Shown here one piece after another: positions 36,178 through 46,430 of a stretch of DNA of 64,000 bases; positions within the stretch are counted from its first letter, which is position 1; each line of letters opens with the position of its first letter. Position numbers and translations under genes: made by a program. The stretch comes from Serratia nematodiphila DZ0503SBS1 (GTDB lineage Bacteria; Pseudomonadota; Gammaproteobacteria; Enterobacterales; Enterobacteriaceae). The notes beneath the pieces were generated by a model. It saw only the letters and a list, made by a program, of their open reading frames with translations. It did not search any database and was not told the DNA's origin. The DNA lies in the NCBI RefSeq assembly GCF_000738675.1, contig NZ_JPUX01000001.1:4092001-4156000 (forward strand), written 5' to 3'.

Positions 36178-37212
36178 TCAGTCACTCTTAGGTAATACAG
36201 CCTCAAGGCGCGCAGCAATCCTTTCCGGGACTTGCCGCTGCACCGCCTGCACAGCCTGTTCGATTGCGACTGCAAACGCGTGAGGGTTCGCAGCGCCGTG
36301 GCTCTTGACTACGGTGCTGCGCAATCCTAACAGACATGCGCCATTATACTGGTCGGGGTTCAGGTGGCCGAACCGCTTAACCACCCGTTTTTGCAACCAA
36401 CGGCCCAACAATTTCAGCCACCACGCTCGCTTGTTTCCGTCGCCGGACGATTTCAGCAGCGATAAGAACACCCTGACCACCCCTTCCATGGTTTTCAGGG
36501 TGACGTTGCCCACGAAGCCATCACAAACCAACACGTCGGTCTTGCCGGTGAGCAGTTCGTTTCCTTCCAGGTAACCAATATAGTTGATTGCCGGAGTATT
36601 TTTTAGCACAGCGGCCGCTTCGCGGATATTATCCAGGCCTTTGGTCTCTTCTTCGCCAATATTCAGCAGCGCCACCCGCGGTTGCGCAATGCCGATCACC
36701 TCTTCCGCCATCACCGCACCCATCACGGCAAACTGCACCAGCATGGTGCTGTCGCACTCAACGTTGGCGCCCAAATCCAGCACCACGGTTTTGCTGCGTT
36801 GCTGGTTCGGGATCGCCGTCATCAGCGCCGGGCGCTCGATGCCTTCCAGCGGCTTGACCAACAGCTTCGCCAATCCCATCAGCGCACCGGTATTGCCGGC
36901 GCTGACGCACCCCTGCGCGTTTCCGCTGCTGAGTTGCTCGAGCGCAATGCGCATCGACGTACCGCGGCTGGCGCGTATCGCTTGTGAAGGTTTGGCGTCG
37001 CCGGCGATCACGGACTCGGCGGGCACGACTTGCAGACGCTCCAGAAGAACCGGATCGGCGTGGGCAAGCAAGGGAGAGATGACGTCGGGATTGCCGACCA
37101 GCAGGAGATGAAGCTGTAAATTAGAGGCCAGTGCCTGCAACGAAGCAGGCACTGTGACGCAGGGACCGAAGTCCCCGCCCATTGCATCTAACGCCAGGGT
37201 TAGACGAGTCAA
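36178..37212 (-). CDS. plsX: Phosphate acyltransferase PlsX
   Basis: A 344-aa peripheral enzyme that turns acyl-ACP into acyl phosphate for phospholipid synthesis. The N-terminal [12 protein letters not shown] is diagnostic, with [12 protein letters not shown] and [13 protein letters not shown] further on. It is 11 bp downstream of rpmF, an arrangement shared with E. coli that links ribosome and membrane growth. Confidence 0.96.
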   Translation of the reverse strand: MTRLTLALDAMGGDFGPCVTVPASLQALASNLQLHLLLVGNPDVISPLLAHADPVLLERLQVVPAESVIAGDAKPSQAIRASRGTSMRIALEQLSSGNAQGCVSAGNTGALMGLAKLLVKPLEGIERPALMTAIPNQQRSKTVVLDLGANVECDSTMLVQFAVMGAVMAEEVIGIAQPRVALLNIGEEETKGLDNIREAAAVLKNTPAINYIGYLEGNELLTGKTDVLVCDGFVGNVTLKTMEGVVRVFLSLLKSSGDGNKRAWWLKLLGRWLQKRVVKRFGHLNPDQYNGACLLGLRSTVVKSHGAANPHAFAVAIEQAVQAVQRQVPERIAARLEAVLPKSD

Positions 37213-37223
37213 GGTATCGCTAC

Positions 37224-37391
37224 TTAGCCGATAACCTTGCGACCGCGGTAGAAACCGTCGGCAGTGATGTGGTGACGACGGTGAGTTTCACCGGATACTT
37301 TGTCTACAGACAGAGTAGTCGTGGTCAGAGCATCGTGAGAACGACGCATGCCACGCTTGGAACGGGTTGGTTTATTCTGTTGTACGGCCAT
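37224..37391 (-). CDS. rpmF: 50S ribosomal protein L32
   Basis: A 55-aa protein starting [20 protein letters not shown] and ending [16 protein letters not shown]. coli L32 has 57 residues, so this is two shorter at the C-terminus. It lacks the zinc Cys of some L32 forms, as does E. coli. GGAG is 6-8 nt before the ATG, and it follows yceD by 16 bp. Confidence 0.96.
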   Translation of the reverse strand: MAVQQNKPTRSKRGMRRSHDALTTTTLSVDKVSGETHRRHHITADGFYRGRKVIG

Positions 37392-37407
37392 GGACCTTAC
37401 TCCTCAA

Positions 37408-37929
37408 TTACTTACGCTTTAAACTGGCTAATACGGCAAACGGATTCGGTTTCTCCGCCTCGGGAGGCAGTTGGCCAAATACCATGTCCGCTTCGGACAC
37501 TTCACAGTGTTCAGATTCATGTACCGGAACGACAGGCAGTGAAAGAATAATTTCGTCTTCAATCATTGCCAACAGATCGACTTCGCCAAACTCGTCAACT
37601 TCGATCGGTTCGTACGCTTCCGGTAATGCCTCAGCCTGCTCATCATTGACGACCGGGCTAAAACAATATGTTGTGTGAACCTGATGTTCGAACGGGACTC
37701 CACAGCGTTGGCACATCAACGTTACCGTGACATCCGCATGCCCTGTTATCACCGCGAGGCGTTGATTGTCGATATTGAACGACAACGACACCTCGACATC
37801 ACTGTCCACACTGACCACGGAGTCGGCAACACGAGTAACCTGCTCAGGCGCATAGACACCAGCATAGTCCAGGCGTTTCTGAGCGGTACGTACCGCATCA
37901 ATGGTCAAGGGTAATTTTACCTTTTGCAT
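37408..37929 (-). CDS. yceD: YceD, 23S rRNA accumulation protein (DUF177)
   Basis: A 173-aa acidic protein, the same length as E. coli YceD, reported to be needed for normal 23S rRNA levels. A CQRCG motif near residue 75 and a conserved C-terminal [17 protein letters not shown] tail mark the family. It is the first gene of the yceD-rpmF-plsX-fab cluster and diverges from yceF. Confidence 0.93.
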   Translation of the reverse strand: MQKVKLPLTIDAVRTAQKRLDYAGVYAPEQVTRVADSVVSVDSDVEVSLSFNIDNQRLAVITGHADVTVTLMCQRCGVPFEHQVHTTYCFSPVVNDEQAEALPEAYEPIEVDEFGEVDLLAMIEDEIILSLPVVPVHESEHCEVSEADMVFGQLPPEAEKPNPFAVLASLKRK

Positions 37930-38070
37930 AGGGCGCGCATATTAACTTTGTAACGACATAGAGTCAAAGAAAAAGGCCGTAAAACGGCTCCTTTCACCAA
38001 TATTCGCTTCCACAGCGGCCGACAGTTTAAAATGCCGTACCCATTTACGCTACGGTTTGCGAAAAAAATT

Positions 38071-38652
38071 ATGCAGAGATTGCTTTTAGCCTCCACCTCC
38101 CCCTATCGAAAAATGCTGCTGGAGAAGCTGCAGCTGCCGTTCGACTGCGCCGCACCGGAGGTGGATGAAACCCCCTTGCCCGGCGAAAGTGCCGAAGCGC
38201 TGGTGCTGCGCCTGGCGGCGGCGAAGGCTCAGGCGTTGGCCCTCGCCTATCCCGAGCATCTGATCATCGGCTCCGATCAGGTCTGCGTGATCGATGGCAA
38301 CATCACCGGCAAGCCCCATACCGAGGAAAACGCCCGCGCGCAGCTGCGGCAGGCCAGCGGCCAGGCCGTGACTTTCTATACCGGCCTGGCGCTGTACAAC
38401 GGCCGCAGCAAGCAGCTGCAAGCCTTGTGCGAGCCGTTTCACGTGCATTTTCGCGCGCTAAGCGAAGCGGAGATAGCCGCCTATGTGCGTCTGGAGCAAC
38501 CGCTGAACTGCGCAGGCAGTTTCAAGAGCGAGGGATTGGGGATCGCGCTGTTCGACAGGCTGGAAGGCCGGGATCCGAACGCCCTGATCGGCCTGCCGTT
38601 GATCGCGCTGTTGGACATGTTGCGGGCTGAAGGCATCAACCCGCTGGTGTGA
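38071..38652 (+). CDS. yceF: Maf-family m7GTP pyrophosphatase
   Basis: A 193-aa Maf-like nucleotide pyrophosphatase. It begins [18 protein letters not shown], the Maf signature, with the conserved Glu in APEVDET and catalytic Asp in IIGSDQVCV. The C-terminal [15 protein letters not shown] is typical. No Shine-Dalgarno precedes either the chosen ATG or one 13 codons upstream; homology begins at the chosen one. It is convergent with rluC, 6 bp between stops. Confidence 0.92.
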   Translation: MQRLLLASTSPYRKMLLEKLQLPFDCAAPEVDETPLPGESAEALVLRLAAAKAQALALAYPEHLIIGSDQVCVIDGNITGKPHTEENARAQLRQASGQAVTFYTGLALYNGRSKQLQALCEPFHVHFRALSEAEIAAYVRLEQPLNCAGSFKSEGLGIALFDRLEGRDPNALIGLPLIALLDMLRAEGINPLV

Positions 38653-38658
38653 CGCAGA

Positions 38659-39618
38659 TTACTTGGCCGCCTGCCGGCGCAGCACCTGCAGGCAGTGGCG
38701 CAGTTCTTCGTCCATCGGCGCTTCGATGCGCATCGTTTCGCCGGTGGCCGGATGCTCAAAGCGCAGCGCCGCAGCGTGCAGGAACAGCCGCTTCAGGCCG
38801 GTGCCCGCCAGTTGACGATCGAACTCGCGATCGCCATAGCGATCGTCAAAAGCGATCGGGTGCCCGGCATGCAGAGTGTGCACGCGGATCTGGTGAGTAC
38901 GCCCGGTGATCGGGCTGGCCTTCACCAGGGTGGCGAATTCGTAACGCTCTTCTACCTTGAAGCGGGTTTCCGAAGGCTTGCCTTCGCTGTTGACGCGCAC
39001 GATACGTTCGCCGCTTTGCAGAATATTTTTCAGCAGCGGCGCCTGTACGGCCTTGCAGTGCGATTGCCACTGGCCGCGCACCAGCGCCAGATAATCCTTC
39101 TGCATGCCCTTCAGCCGCAGTTGTTCATGCAGCGAACGCAGCGCGGAACGCTTCTTGGCCACCAACAGCACGCCGGAGGTATCGCGATCGAGCCGATGCA
39201 CCAGCTCCAGGAAACGGGCTTCCGGGCGCAGCGCGCGCAACCCTTCGATCACGCCGAAGCTCAGGCCGCTGCCGCCGTGCACCGCGGTGCCGGAAGGCTT
39301 GTTGAGGATCAGCAGGTGGTCATCTTCATACAGAATGCAGTCGGCCAGCGCCGCCACCTTATCCAGCTTGGCCGACACCGGCGTCTCTTCGCGCTCGGCC
39401 ACCCGCACCGGCGGCACGCGCACCACGTCGCCGGCCGCCAATTTGTATTCGACCTTGATGCGCCCTTTATTGACCCGCACCTCACCTTTACGCACGATGC
39501 GATAAATCATGCTCTTCGGCACGCCTTTCAGGCGAGCGAGCAGAAAGTTGTCGATTCTCTGACCGGCTTCGTCGTCGGAAATCGTGATGAATTGTACTGC
39601 TGGATTGTTCGTTTTCAT
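38659..39618 (-). CDS. rluC: 23S rRNA pseudouridine(955/2504/2580) synthase
   Basis: A 319-aa enzyme, the length of E. coli RluC. An N-terminal S4 domain ([20 protein letters not shown]) is followed by the RluA-type catalytic domain with Asp in [22 protein letters not shown] is also present. I start at [10 protein letters not shown]; the longer frame adds 31 residues without family support. It diverges from rne across a long leader. Confidence 0.95.
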   Translation of the reverse strand: MKTNNPAVQFITISDDEAGQRIDNFLLARLKGVPKSMIYRIVRKGEVRVNKGRIKVEYKLAAGDVVRVPPVRVAEREETPVSAKLDKVAALADCILYEDDHLLILNKPSGTAVHGGSGLSFGVIEGLRALRPEARFLELVHRLDRDTSGVLLVAKKRSALRSLHEQLRLKGMQKDYLALVRGQWQSHCKAVQAPLLKNILQSGERIVRVNSEGKPSETRFKVEERYEFATLVKASPITGRTHQIRVHTLHAGHPIAFDDRYGDREFDRQLAGTGLKRLFLHAAALRFEHPATGETMRIEAPMDEELRHCLQVLRRQAAK

Positions 39619-39899
39619 GGTGCGGGATTCTAAATAGAGCGCGTGAATAGCGCCACATCTTTTTCTGTGCTTAACTGTCTCTCTGACGGCGGGCGAAACC
39701 CCAGCGGACAATAAGGCAGCAAGCCGATTTGAACGTTTGCGATTTCTTCCGCAGTTAAGGAAAAGTCACCTTGCTATAACGGCATCAGCAGTGGAATAAT
39801 GCAGTCACTTTCCGCGTTGATTCTCGTTAAACAGGGAAAACGGTGGAATTATAAAATTTGTCTGATCGCGCAAAAACGCAGCAATGGCGTAAGACGTAA

Positions 39900-40170
39900 T
39901 GCGAAATCAAACAATTAGCGGGCTGCGGGTTGCAGCTTGGCCGGCAAATGGAATCAGATCTGTCGACGTAAATCAGAGGCTATTCCCCTAGTAAAAGTGC
40001 TGTCTTTCACAAAGAAAAGCAGGCTTACCGAGATAATGCGCCCCTATGCAGGCGACAACCGTGAGGTTGACGACTTTGCGAGAAGACACGGGGCTTTCGG
40101 TTTAACTCCGGCCATGAGGTTATTTTGCCCGCAGCTTTGTCGATAATGTAAAAATAACGAGTAAGTTAAG
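39900..40170 (+). promoter_or_regulatory. rne 5' leader with RNase E autoregulation element
   Basis: The 552-bp rluC-rne spacer holds no ORF with a ribosome site. Near 39921-39942 the run GGCTGCGGGTTGCAGC, then TTGGCC, matches the structured block in the E. coli rne leader, where RNase E senses its own mRNA. By analogy this leader should mediate feedback control. Boundaries are approximate; promoters upstream of 39900 were not placed. Confidence 0.7.
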
Positions 40171-43100
40171 ATGAAAAGAATGTTGATTAACGCAACTCAG
40201 CAGGAAGAGTTGCGTGTTGCCCTCGTAGATGGACAGCGGCTGTATGATTTGGATATCGAAAGTCCGGGTCATGAGCAAAAAAAAGCGAATATTTACAAAG
40301 GCAAAATCACCCGCATTGAACCAAGTCTTGAAGCAGCGTTCGTGGATTACGGCGCAGAACGACATGGTTTCCTCCCCCTTAAAGAAATCGCCCGCGAATA
40401 CTTCCCTAGCAATTACTCTTCCCATGGTCGCCCGAACATCAAAGATGTGCTGCGCGAAGGCCAGGAAGTCATTGTTCAGGTAGACAAAGAAGAACGTGGC
40501 AACAAAGGCGCCGCCTTGACCACCTTCATCAGCCTGGCGGGCAGCTATCTGGTGTTGATGCCGAACAACCCGCGCGCCGGCGGTATTTCTCGCCGCATCG
40601 AGGGTGACGATCGCACCGAGCTGAAAGAAGCGCTCTCTTCGCTGCAGCTGCCGGACGGCATGGGCCTGATCGTTCGCACCGCGGGCGTAGGCAAATCTGC
40701 CGACGCGCTGCAGTGGGATCTTTCCTTCCGTCTGAAGCACTGGGAAGCGATTAAAAAAGCCGCCGAAGGCCGCCCTGCGCCGTTCCTGATCCACCAGGAA
40801 AGCAACGTTATCGTGCGCGCCTTCCGCGACTACCTGCGCCCGGACATCGGCGAAATCCTGATCGACAACCCGAAAATTCTCGATCTGGCCAAAGAGCACA
40901 TCGCTGCGCTGGGCCGCCCGGATTTCAGCAGCAAAATCAAACTGTACAGCGGTGAAATTCCCCTGTTCAGCCACTACCAGATCGAATCGCAGATCGAATC
41001 CGCCTTCCAGCGCGAAGTGCGCTTGCCGTCCGGCGGCTCGATCGTCATCGACAGCACCGAAGCGCTGACCGCCATCGACATCAACTCCGCGCGCGCAACC
41101 CGCGGCGGCGACATCGAAGAGACGGCGTTCAACACCAACCTGGAAGCGGCGGACGAGATCGCTCGCCAGCTGCGCCTGCGCGACCTCGGCGGCCTGATCG
41201 TCATCGACTTCATCGACATGACGCCGGTACGCCACCAGCGCGAAGTGGAAAACCGCCTGCGTGACGCCGTGCGCCAAGACCGCGCGCGCATCCAAATCGG
41301 CCGCATCTCCCGCTTCGGCCTGCTGGAAATGTCGCGTCAGCGCCTCAGCCCGTCGCTGGGCGAGTCCAGCCACCACGTATGCCCACGCTGTAACGGCACC
41401 GGCACCATTCGCGACAACGAATCGCTGGCGCTGTCCATTCTGCGCCTGATTGAAGAAGAAGCGCTGAAGGAAAACACCAAAGAAGTTCACGCTATCGTGC
41501 CGGTTCAGGTCGCTTCGTACCTGCTGAACGAAAAGCGCGAATCCGTCAGCGCGATCGAAAAACGCCAGGGCGGCGTGAAAGCCGTCATCGTGCCGAACGA
41601 TCAGATGCAAACTCCACACTACTCTGTGCTGCGCGTGCGCAAGGGCGAGGAAACCTCTACCCTCAGCTACCTGCTGCCGAAGCTGCACGAAGAAGACATG
41701 GAGCGCCCGCTGGAAGATGCGCCGATGGAACGCAAGCGTCCGGAGCAACCGGCCCTGGCTTCCTTCTCGCTGTCCGCCGATGCGCCGCCGCCGGCTGAAG
41801 AGCCCGTCACCGTGGCCAAACCTGTCGCTGCCGCCGCCAAGGTGAAAGCCGCAGCGCCGGTCGCCGCCAAGCCGGGCTTCCTGGGCCGCCTGTTCGGTGG
41901 TCTGAAGAGCCTGTTCGCCGGTGAAGAACAACCTGCCGTCGAAGAAGCCAAACCGGCCGAAACGCCGAAAGCGGAAGGCAACGGTGAAAACCGTCGTCAG
42001 GATCGTCGCGGTCAGCGCCGCCAAGGCACCGGCCGTAAAGAGCGCGGTGAGCGTGGCGAACGTCCGGAACGCGGCGAGCGTAAAGAGCGCGGTGAAGGCC
42101 GTGACAATCGCGAGCGCGACAACCGTGAACCGCGTGAAAACCGTGAAGGCCGTGAATCGCGTGAGTCCCGCGATGAGCAGCGCCGTAACCGCCGCAACCA
42201 GCAGCAGAACGCGCCGGTAGCGGAGGAAACCGCTTCGGAAGAAAGCGCTAAAGCGCCGCGCGAAGATCAGCAGCAACGCCGTGAGCAGCGCGCTGAACGC
42301 CAGCGTCGCCGTCAGGAAGAGAAACGTCAGGCTCAGCAGGAAGTGAAAGCGCTGGAAAGCGTTGAAGCGGTCGAGAGCACCGACGAAGAGCAGGAAGAAC
42401 GTCAGCAGCAGAACATGCAGCGCCGTCAGCGCCGCACGCTGACGCAGAAAGTGCGTATCCTGTCTGCCGAAGAAGAGCTGCAGCGCGCAGCGGAAGAGCT
42501 GTTGGCGCCGAAAGCGCCGGTAGCGAAAGCCGAAGACGTGCAGCCGACCGCCGACGACAGCGTCAAGCTGCTGCCGGAAACCGTTGCCGCACAGCCGGAA
42601 GACGATGCCCAGGGCGAAAGCCGCGGCAACGGCGAAGGCATGCCGCGCCGTTCCCGCCGTTCACCGCGCCACCTGCGCGTCAGCGGCCAGCGCCGCCGTC
42701 GTTACCGCGATGAGCGTTACCCGCTGCAATCTCCAATGCCGCTGGCGGGTGCCTTCGCTTCGCCGGAAATGGCATCGGGCAAAGTCTGGGTAAGCTACCC
42801 GGTCGCTCAGGTTGAAGAAGCCGAAGTGCAGACCGAAGCCGTAGAGCAGGCGCCGGTTGTCGCCGCAGCGGTTGAACAACACAACGTTGCCGTGGAAGAA
42901 ACCCAGGCCGCGGCCAGCGTCAACGAACCGGCACCAGAAGCCGCCGTTGAAACTGCCGCCGTTACCGTCACGGAAGAAGCTGCAGCCGTAGCGCCTGTCG
43001 TTGCTATCCCGGCCGAGGAAACCCCGGCGCCGGCGGAAGCCGCGGTTGAAGAGCCGAAAGTGGAAGAGACTGCCCCGGCAGTGGAATCCGAGCCGGTAGT

Positions 43101-43503
43101 TGAAACCGTTGCTGCAGAGCCTGTAGTTGAAGCTAAGTCGGTGGAGGACGAGCCTGTGGTCGAAACTGCGCCGGTAGAAGCCGAGCCGGCGGAAGAAACG
43201 CCAGTGGTAGAAGCTGCACCTGCGGCGGCAGCCGTGGAAGCCGCTCCGGTGGAAACAGCCCCTGCGCCAGTGGTTGCTCAGCAGCCGGCGCCGGTGAAAG
43301 CCGTGCAGAACGTGCTGTACAAACACATCGCCACTGCGCCGATGACCAAAGCGCCGGCACCAGCCTATGTGCCGGAAGAACGCAAGCACAGCGACTGGCA
43401 GCGCCCTTCCTTCAACTTCGAAGGCAAAGGCTCCGCAGGCGGCCATTCGGCGGTAAGCCAGGCGACCGCGCCGGCCACCAAACCGCAGCCGGTTAACGAA
43501 TAA
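40171..43503 (+). CDS. rne: Ribonuclease E
   Basis: A 1110-aa endoribonuclease and degradosome scaffold. The S1 domain is at about 36-125. Catalytic Asp303 (TAIDINSA) and Asp346 (VIDFIDM) and the Zn-link Cys404/Cys407 (CPRCNG) have E. coli numbering. The amphipathic membrane helix [18 protein letters not shown] follows at about 569-586. After it come an Arg-rich RNA-binding region with RE/NRE repeats, a second Arg-rich block, a Pro/Ala/Glu-rich linker and the C-terminal PNPase-binding-like tail ([15 protein letters not shown]). It is slightly longer than E. coli RNase E (1061 aa), mainly in the linker. Confidence 0.97.
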   Translation: MKRMLINATQQEELRVALVDGQRLYDLDIESPGHEQKKANIYKGKITRIEPSLEAAFVDYGAERHGFLPLKEIAREYFPSNYSSHGRPNIKDVLREGQEVIVQVDKEERGNKGAALTTFISLAGSYLVLMPNNPRAGGISRRIEGDDRTELKEALSSLQLPDGMGLIVRTAGVGKSADALQWDLSFRLKHWEAIKKAAEGRPAPFLIHQESNVIVRAFRDYLRPDIGEILIDNPKILDLAKEHIAALGRPDFSSKIKLYSGEIPLFSHYQIESQIESAFQREVRLPSGGSIVIDSTEALTAIDINSARATRGGDIEETAFNTNLEAADEIARQLRLRDLGGLIVIDFIDMTPVRHQREVENRLRDAVRQDRARIQIGRISRFGLLEMSRQRLSPSLGESSHHVCPRCNGTGTIRDNESLALSILRLIEEEALKENTKEVHAIVPVQVASYLLNEKRESVSAIEKRQGGVKAVIVPNDQMQTPHYSVLRVRKGEETSTLSYLLPKLHEEDMERPLEDAPMERKRPEQPALASFSLSADAPPPAEEPVTVAKPVAAAAKVKAAAPVAAKPGFLGRLFGGLKSLFAGEEQPAVEEAKPAETPKAEGNGENRRQDRRGQRRQGTGRKERGERGERPERGERKERGEGRDNRERDNREPRENREGRESRESRDEQRRNRRNQQQNAPVAEETASEESAKAPREDQQQRREQRAERQRRRQEEKRQAQQEVKALESVEAVESTDEEQEERQQQNMQRRQRRTLTQKVRILSAEEELQRAAEELLAPKAPVAKAEDVQPTADDSVKLLPETVAAQPEDDAQGESRGNGEGMPRRSRRSPRHLRVSGQRRRRYRDERYPLQSPMPLAGAFASPEMASGKVWVSYPVAQVEEAEVQTEAVEQAPVVAAAVEQHNVAVEETQAAASVNEPAPEAAVETAAVTVTEEAAAVAPVVAIPAEETPAPAEAAVEEPKVEETAPAVESEPVVETVAAEPVVEAKSVEDEPVVETAPVEAEPAEETPVVEAAPAAAAVEAAPVETAPAPVVAQQPAPVKAVQNVLYKHIATAPMTKAPAPAYVPEERKHSDWQRPSFNFEGKGSAGGHSAVSQATAPATKPQPVNE

Positions 43504-43518
43504 GTTAATCTGCAACCC

Positions 43519-43550
43519 TAAAAAAACCCGCCATCGGCGGGTTTTTTCTT
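43519..43550. terminator. Terminator after rne
   Basis: AAAAAACCCGCC-ATC-GGCGGGTTTTTT, usable on both strands between rne and the convergent monooxygenase-like gene. Confidence 0.93.
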
Positions 43551-43563
43551 GCCTGTAAAATAC

Positions 43564-43851
43564 TCAGGCGATCTTCTTCAGTTTTTTGATGTCCAGAACA
43601 TCCAACTTGCCGTCAAGCCGGCTGACGAACTGCTGAAAATGCGCCGTCTCATTATGCTTATCCAGCGCTTCGCTGCTGGCCCAACGCTCAAAGAACACGA
43701 AAACACCCGGCTTTTCCAGATCGCGATGCAAGTCATATTGCAGGTTGCCCAACTCCTGGCGGCTCGGCTCGATAATGTCGTGCACCGCTTCGCTGACGGC
43801 GGCTTCAAATCCCGCTTTCGCTTGCAGGGTGGCGATAACGCGTACTTCCAT
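43564..43851 (-). CDS. Antibiotic-biosynthesis-monooxygenase-type protein (YgiN-like quinol monooxygenase)
   Basis: A 95-aa ABM-domain protein with a dimeric ferredoxin-like fold. It reads VRVIATLQAKAGFEAAVSEA, then YDLHRDLEKPGVFVFFERWAS and HFQQFVSRLDGK, the usual ABM pattern. Relatives such as YgiN act on quinols or are stress proteins. GGGAG is 7 nt before the ATG. It lies where E. coli has the flagellar flg cluster region between rne and pyrC. Confidence 0.83.
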   Translation of the reverse strand: MEVRVIATLQAKAGFEAAVSEAVHDIIEPSRQELGNLQYDLHRDLEKPGVFVFFERWASSEALDKHNETAHFQQFVSRLDGKLDVLDIKKLKKIA

Positions 43852-43988
43852 TGCTTTCTCCCTTTCCACTTGATGAAGGTCGACGGTATTGGCGTCGGCA
43901 TCGTTGAAATCCCGGTTACTATGCGCCCGCCGCGCTATTGATTTCAACTTGTCGGCAACAAACAGATGCATCTGCGGCACTTTCCGCT

Positions 43989-44053
43989 TATCCTTACACC
44001 CCGGCGTGAATAAACCCATTATTCGCTTTTCATTAGACGTATTTGACCGCCGG
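43989..44053 (+). promoter_or_regulatory. pyrC promoter and pyrimidine-sensing leader
   Basis: The -10 TATCCT (43989-43994) is followed 5-9 nt later by CCCCGG. CCGGC at 44001-44005 can pair with GCCGG at 44049-44053, which overlaps the GGAG ribosome site. E. coli pyrC uses this design: high CTP favours starting at C and makes the blocking hairpin, while low CTP shifts the start to G and frees translation. Confidence 0.72.
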
Positions 44054-44064
44054 AGCCTAGCTAG

Positions 44065-45111
44065 ATGACCGCACAACCTCAAGTTCTGAAAATCCGCCGC
44101 CCAGACGACTGGCATATCCACCTGCGTGACGATGAAATGCTGAAAACGGTGGTGCCCTATACCAGTCAGGTATTTGGCCGGGCGATCGTGATGCCGAACC
44201 TGGTTCCGCCCGTAACGACCGTGGCCGCCGCGCGCGCCTACCGCGATCGCATTCTGGCGGCGGTCCCGCAGGGGCACAACTTCACTCCGCTGATGACCTG
44301 CTACCTGACCAACTCCCTGGCGGCCAGTGAACTGGTCAACGGCTTCGAGCAAGGGGTGTTTACTGCCGCCAAGCTGTATCCGGCCAACGCCACCACCAAC
44401 TCCAGCCACGGCGTCAGCGACGTGACCGGCATTTACCCGTTGTTCGAGCAGATGCAAAAAATCGGCATGCCTTTGCTGATCCACGGCGAAGTGACCGATC
44501 CCGCCGTCGATATCTTCGACCGCGAGGCGCGCTTTATCGAACAGGTGATGGAACCGATTCGCCAGCATTTCCCTGAGCTGAAGATCGTCTTCGAGCACAT
44601 CACCACCAAGGAAGCGGCGCAATATGTGCAGGCAGGCAATCGTTTCCTCGGCGCCACCATCACGCCGCAGCACCTGATGTTCAACCGTAACCACATGCTG
44701 GTCGGTGGCATTCGTCCACACTTGTTCTGCTTGCCGATCCTCAAGCGCAATGTCCACCAGGAGGCGCTGCGTCAGGCGGTGGCCAGCGGCTCGGACCGCT
44801 TCTTCCTTGGCACCGACTCCGCGCCGCACCTCAAGCACCGTAAAGAGTCCAGCTGTGGCTGCGCCGGTTGCTTCAACGCGCCGAATGCCATCCCGGCTTA
44901 CGCCGCCGTGTTCGAACAACTCGGCGCGTTGGAGCACTTTGAAGCCTTCTGCTCGCTCAACGGCCCGCGCTTCTATGGCCTGCCGCTCAACGAAGACTTC
45001 ATCGAACTGCAGCGCGTGCCAACCACACAGCCGGAAGAGATCGCCCTCGGCAATGAATCCGTGATCCCCTTCCTGGCGGGTGAAACCCTGAACTGGTCGC
45101 TGAAAGACTGA
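44065..45111 (+). CDS. pyrC: Dihydroorotase
   Basis: A 348-aa class II dihydroorotase closing the ring in UMP synthesis. Zn ligands are seen in DDWHIHLRD (His pair), the carboxylated Lys in [13 protein letters not shown], and His in LLIHGEV and FEHITT. Catalytic Asp is in [10 protein letters not shown]. The length equals E. coli PyrC. GGAG stands 9 nt before the ATG inside the regulatory hairpin. Confidence 0.96.
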   Translation: MTAQPQVLKIRRPDDWHIHLRDDEMLKTVVPYTSQVFGRAIVMPNLVPPVTTVAAARAYRDRILAAVPQGHNFTPLMTCYLTNSLAASELVNGFEQGVFTAAKLYPANATTNSSHGVSDVTGIYPLFEQMQKIGMPLLIHGEVTDPAVDIFDREARFIEQVMEPIRQHFPELKIVFEHITTKEAAQYVQAGNRFLGATITPQHLMFNRNHMLVGGIRPHLFCLPILKRNVHQEALRQAVASGSDRFFLGTDSAPHLKHRKESSCGCAGCFNAPNAIPAYAAVFEQLGALEHFEAFCSLNGPRFYGLPLNEDFIELQRVPTTQPEEIALGNESVIPFLAGETLNWSLKD

Positions 45112-45149
45112 TATTTTTGCTTCGCCCTCTTGCCCCCGCACTTGGTTAA

Positions 45150-45165
45150 CTGTATAAATAAACAG
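45150..45165. promoter_or_regulatory. LexA box upstream of dinI
   Basis: CTGTATAAATAAACAG is a perfect CTGT-N8-ACAG, 21 bp before the dinI ATG. It predicts SOS control. Confidence 0.92.
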
Positions 45166-45186
45166 TGAATCGCTTCGGGGGCAATT

Positions 45187-45426
45187 ATGCGTGTTGAAGT
45201 CACTATAGATAAAACCCGGCCGCTGCCGGCGGGCGCCATTGAGGCGCTGACCGGAGAACTGGGCAAGCGGGTCAACCGCCAGTTTCCAGACGCCGTCGTG
45301 CACGTACGTTATGCCGGCGCCAACGGGCTCTCCGTGCTGGGGGGCGCCAAAACCGACCGGGATCTGATCGAGGAAATCCTTCAGGAAACCTGGGAAAGCG
45401 CAGACGAATGGTTTAGCGCAGAATAA
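45187..45426 (+). CDS. dinI: DNA damage-inducible protein I
   Basis: A 79-aa small acidic protein that binds RecA filaments and modulates SOS. It shares MRxEVTIxKTxPLPAGAIxAL and the C-terminal EILQETWESADEWF with E. coli DinI (81 aa). A LexA box and a downstream terminator make it a single-gene SOS unit after pyrC, as in E. coli. Confidence 0.95.
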   Translation: MRVEVTIDKTRPLPAGAIEALTGELGKRVNRQFPDAVVHVRYAGANGLSVLGGAKTDRDLIEEILQETWESADEWFSAE

Positions 45427-45444
45427 CACTGCAATGCTGTTTTT

Positions 45445-45470
45445 GCCGGGGGTCGCTCTCCGGCTTTTTT
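45445..45470 (+). terminator. Terminator of dinI
   Basis: GCCGG-GGGTCGCTCT-CCGGC followed by T6. Confidence 0.85.
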
Positions 45471-45556
45471 GTTTCTGGCGCCCTGCCCATTCATCGCTTA
45501 CCCTTACTCTGGAACAAAATCCGCCTCAGCGCTGTATTTAACGCAAAGGAGTAAGC

Positions 45557-45835
45557 ATGGCCCCGGACAAGGTGAAATCCGAAGACGCAATGACGTTTGG
45601 CGAACTGCTGGCGCTGATAGCCGATCAGAAAAGGCGCTTGAACGTACTGGAAGTGGCTTTTTCTTATCTGGCCTTCAGCCTGGATGACAAAGCCAACCAA
45701 CGGCTGATCCACAGCCTGAAGCTGGAATCGCACAGCCAGAATCGCGATGCCGAAACGCAAAAGCATTTCGCCCATTTGGCCGAAGAGCTGGAAAAATGTC
45801 TGCATGGCGCATCGCCGCCTGCCGACGCGGAATAA
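45557..45835 (+). CDS. Small helical hypothetical protein
   Basis: A 92-aa cytoplasmic protein with an excellent AAGGAG ribosome site. It has long predicted helices with hydrophobic heptads (FGELLALIADQKRRLNVLEV, then HFAHLAEELEKCL), no membrane segment and no Cys pair beyond one late Cys. The layout recalls small YecF-like (DUF2594) proteins, but I could not verify that. It lies between dinI and bssS, where E. coli has no such gene. Confidence 0.7.
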   Translation: MAPDKVKSEDAMTFGELLALIADQKRRLNVLEVAFSYLAFSLDDKANQRLIHSLKLESHSQNRDAETQKHFAHLAEELEKCLHGASPPADAE

Positions 45836-46036
45836 CGCGCTGCGCTCTGCTCATCCGCTGCTGCACATACAAATTTGTAGAATAATTGTTCAAATAAATA
45901 TTTATTTTGCAAATTTCGGTGACAACCCTCTCCACCGATGAAAGCGGATGCGTATACTGTAATTGCTCTCATGATGATGAGCCGCATTGATCCTCGTTAG
46001 TCACTCACGGTAGTTACTACTCAATAAGGGGTCTTT

Positions 46037-46291
46037 ATGGACAGAAATGATGAAGTAATTCAGACGCACCCGCTTGTCGGTTGGGATATCAGTACTGTCG
46101 ACGTTTACGACGCCATGATGATACGCCTTCATTACCTGTCTTCACTAGACCAAACGCCCGAAGAAGCCCAAGTAGACCGAACGCTTTGGCTGACTACAGA
46201 TGTCGCCCGTCAATTAATCAATATTTTAGAGGCCGGCATCGCCAAGATTGAAGCTACGGATTACCAGGATCTTGATCGCAGAAAACATTGA
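46037..46291 (+). CDS. bssS: Biofilm regulator BssS
   Basis: An 84-aa protein matching E. coli BssS: NDEVIQTHPLVGWDISTVD at the start and TLWLTTDVARQLINILEAGI in the middle. In E. coli it influences biofilm formation and indole-linked signalling; the mechanism is unknown. AAGGGG precedes the ATG. Upstream, 45870-45925 is strongly AT-rich. A terminator follows. Confidence 0.93.
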   Translation: MDRNDEVIQTHPLVGWDISTVDVYDAMMIRLHYLSSLDQTPEEAQVDRTLWLTTDVARQLINILEAGIAKIEATDYQDLDRRKH

Positions 46292-46310
46292 TTCATCGTC
46301 CCCTAACCCT

Positions 46311-46342
46311 AAGGCGCCGTGACCGTTCCCGGCGCCTTTTTC
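46311..46342 (+). terminator. Terminator of bssS
   Basis: AAGGCGCCG/CGGCGCCTT with a 10-nt loop and T5. Confidence 0.9.
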
Positions 46343-46430
46343 TTTGCCTTTCACCGTTCAATCAGTGCATTGCGCTCGCCAACCTTTTATCATGGGGCGA
46401 TAAGCAATTGCTATCAGAGAGGGTGGGCAC

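Noticed and set aside
40120..42276. 718-codon open frame antisense to rne
   Set aside because: Low-complexity translation (Phe/Ala/Arg runs) that mirrors the repetitive GC-rich rne codons; no ribosome site and no family resemblance.
43852..45429. Long N-terminal extension of the ABM-domain gene, antisense to pyrC
   Set aside because: Only the last 95 codons match a protein family and have a ribosome site.
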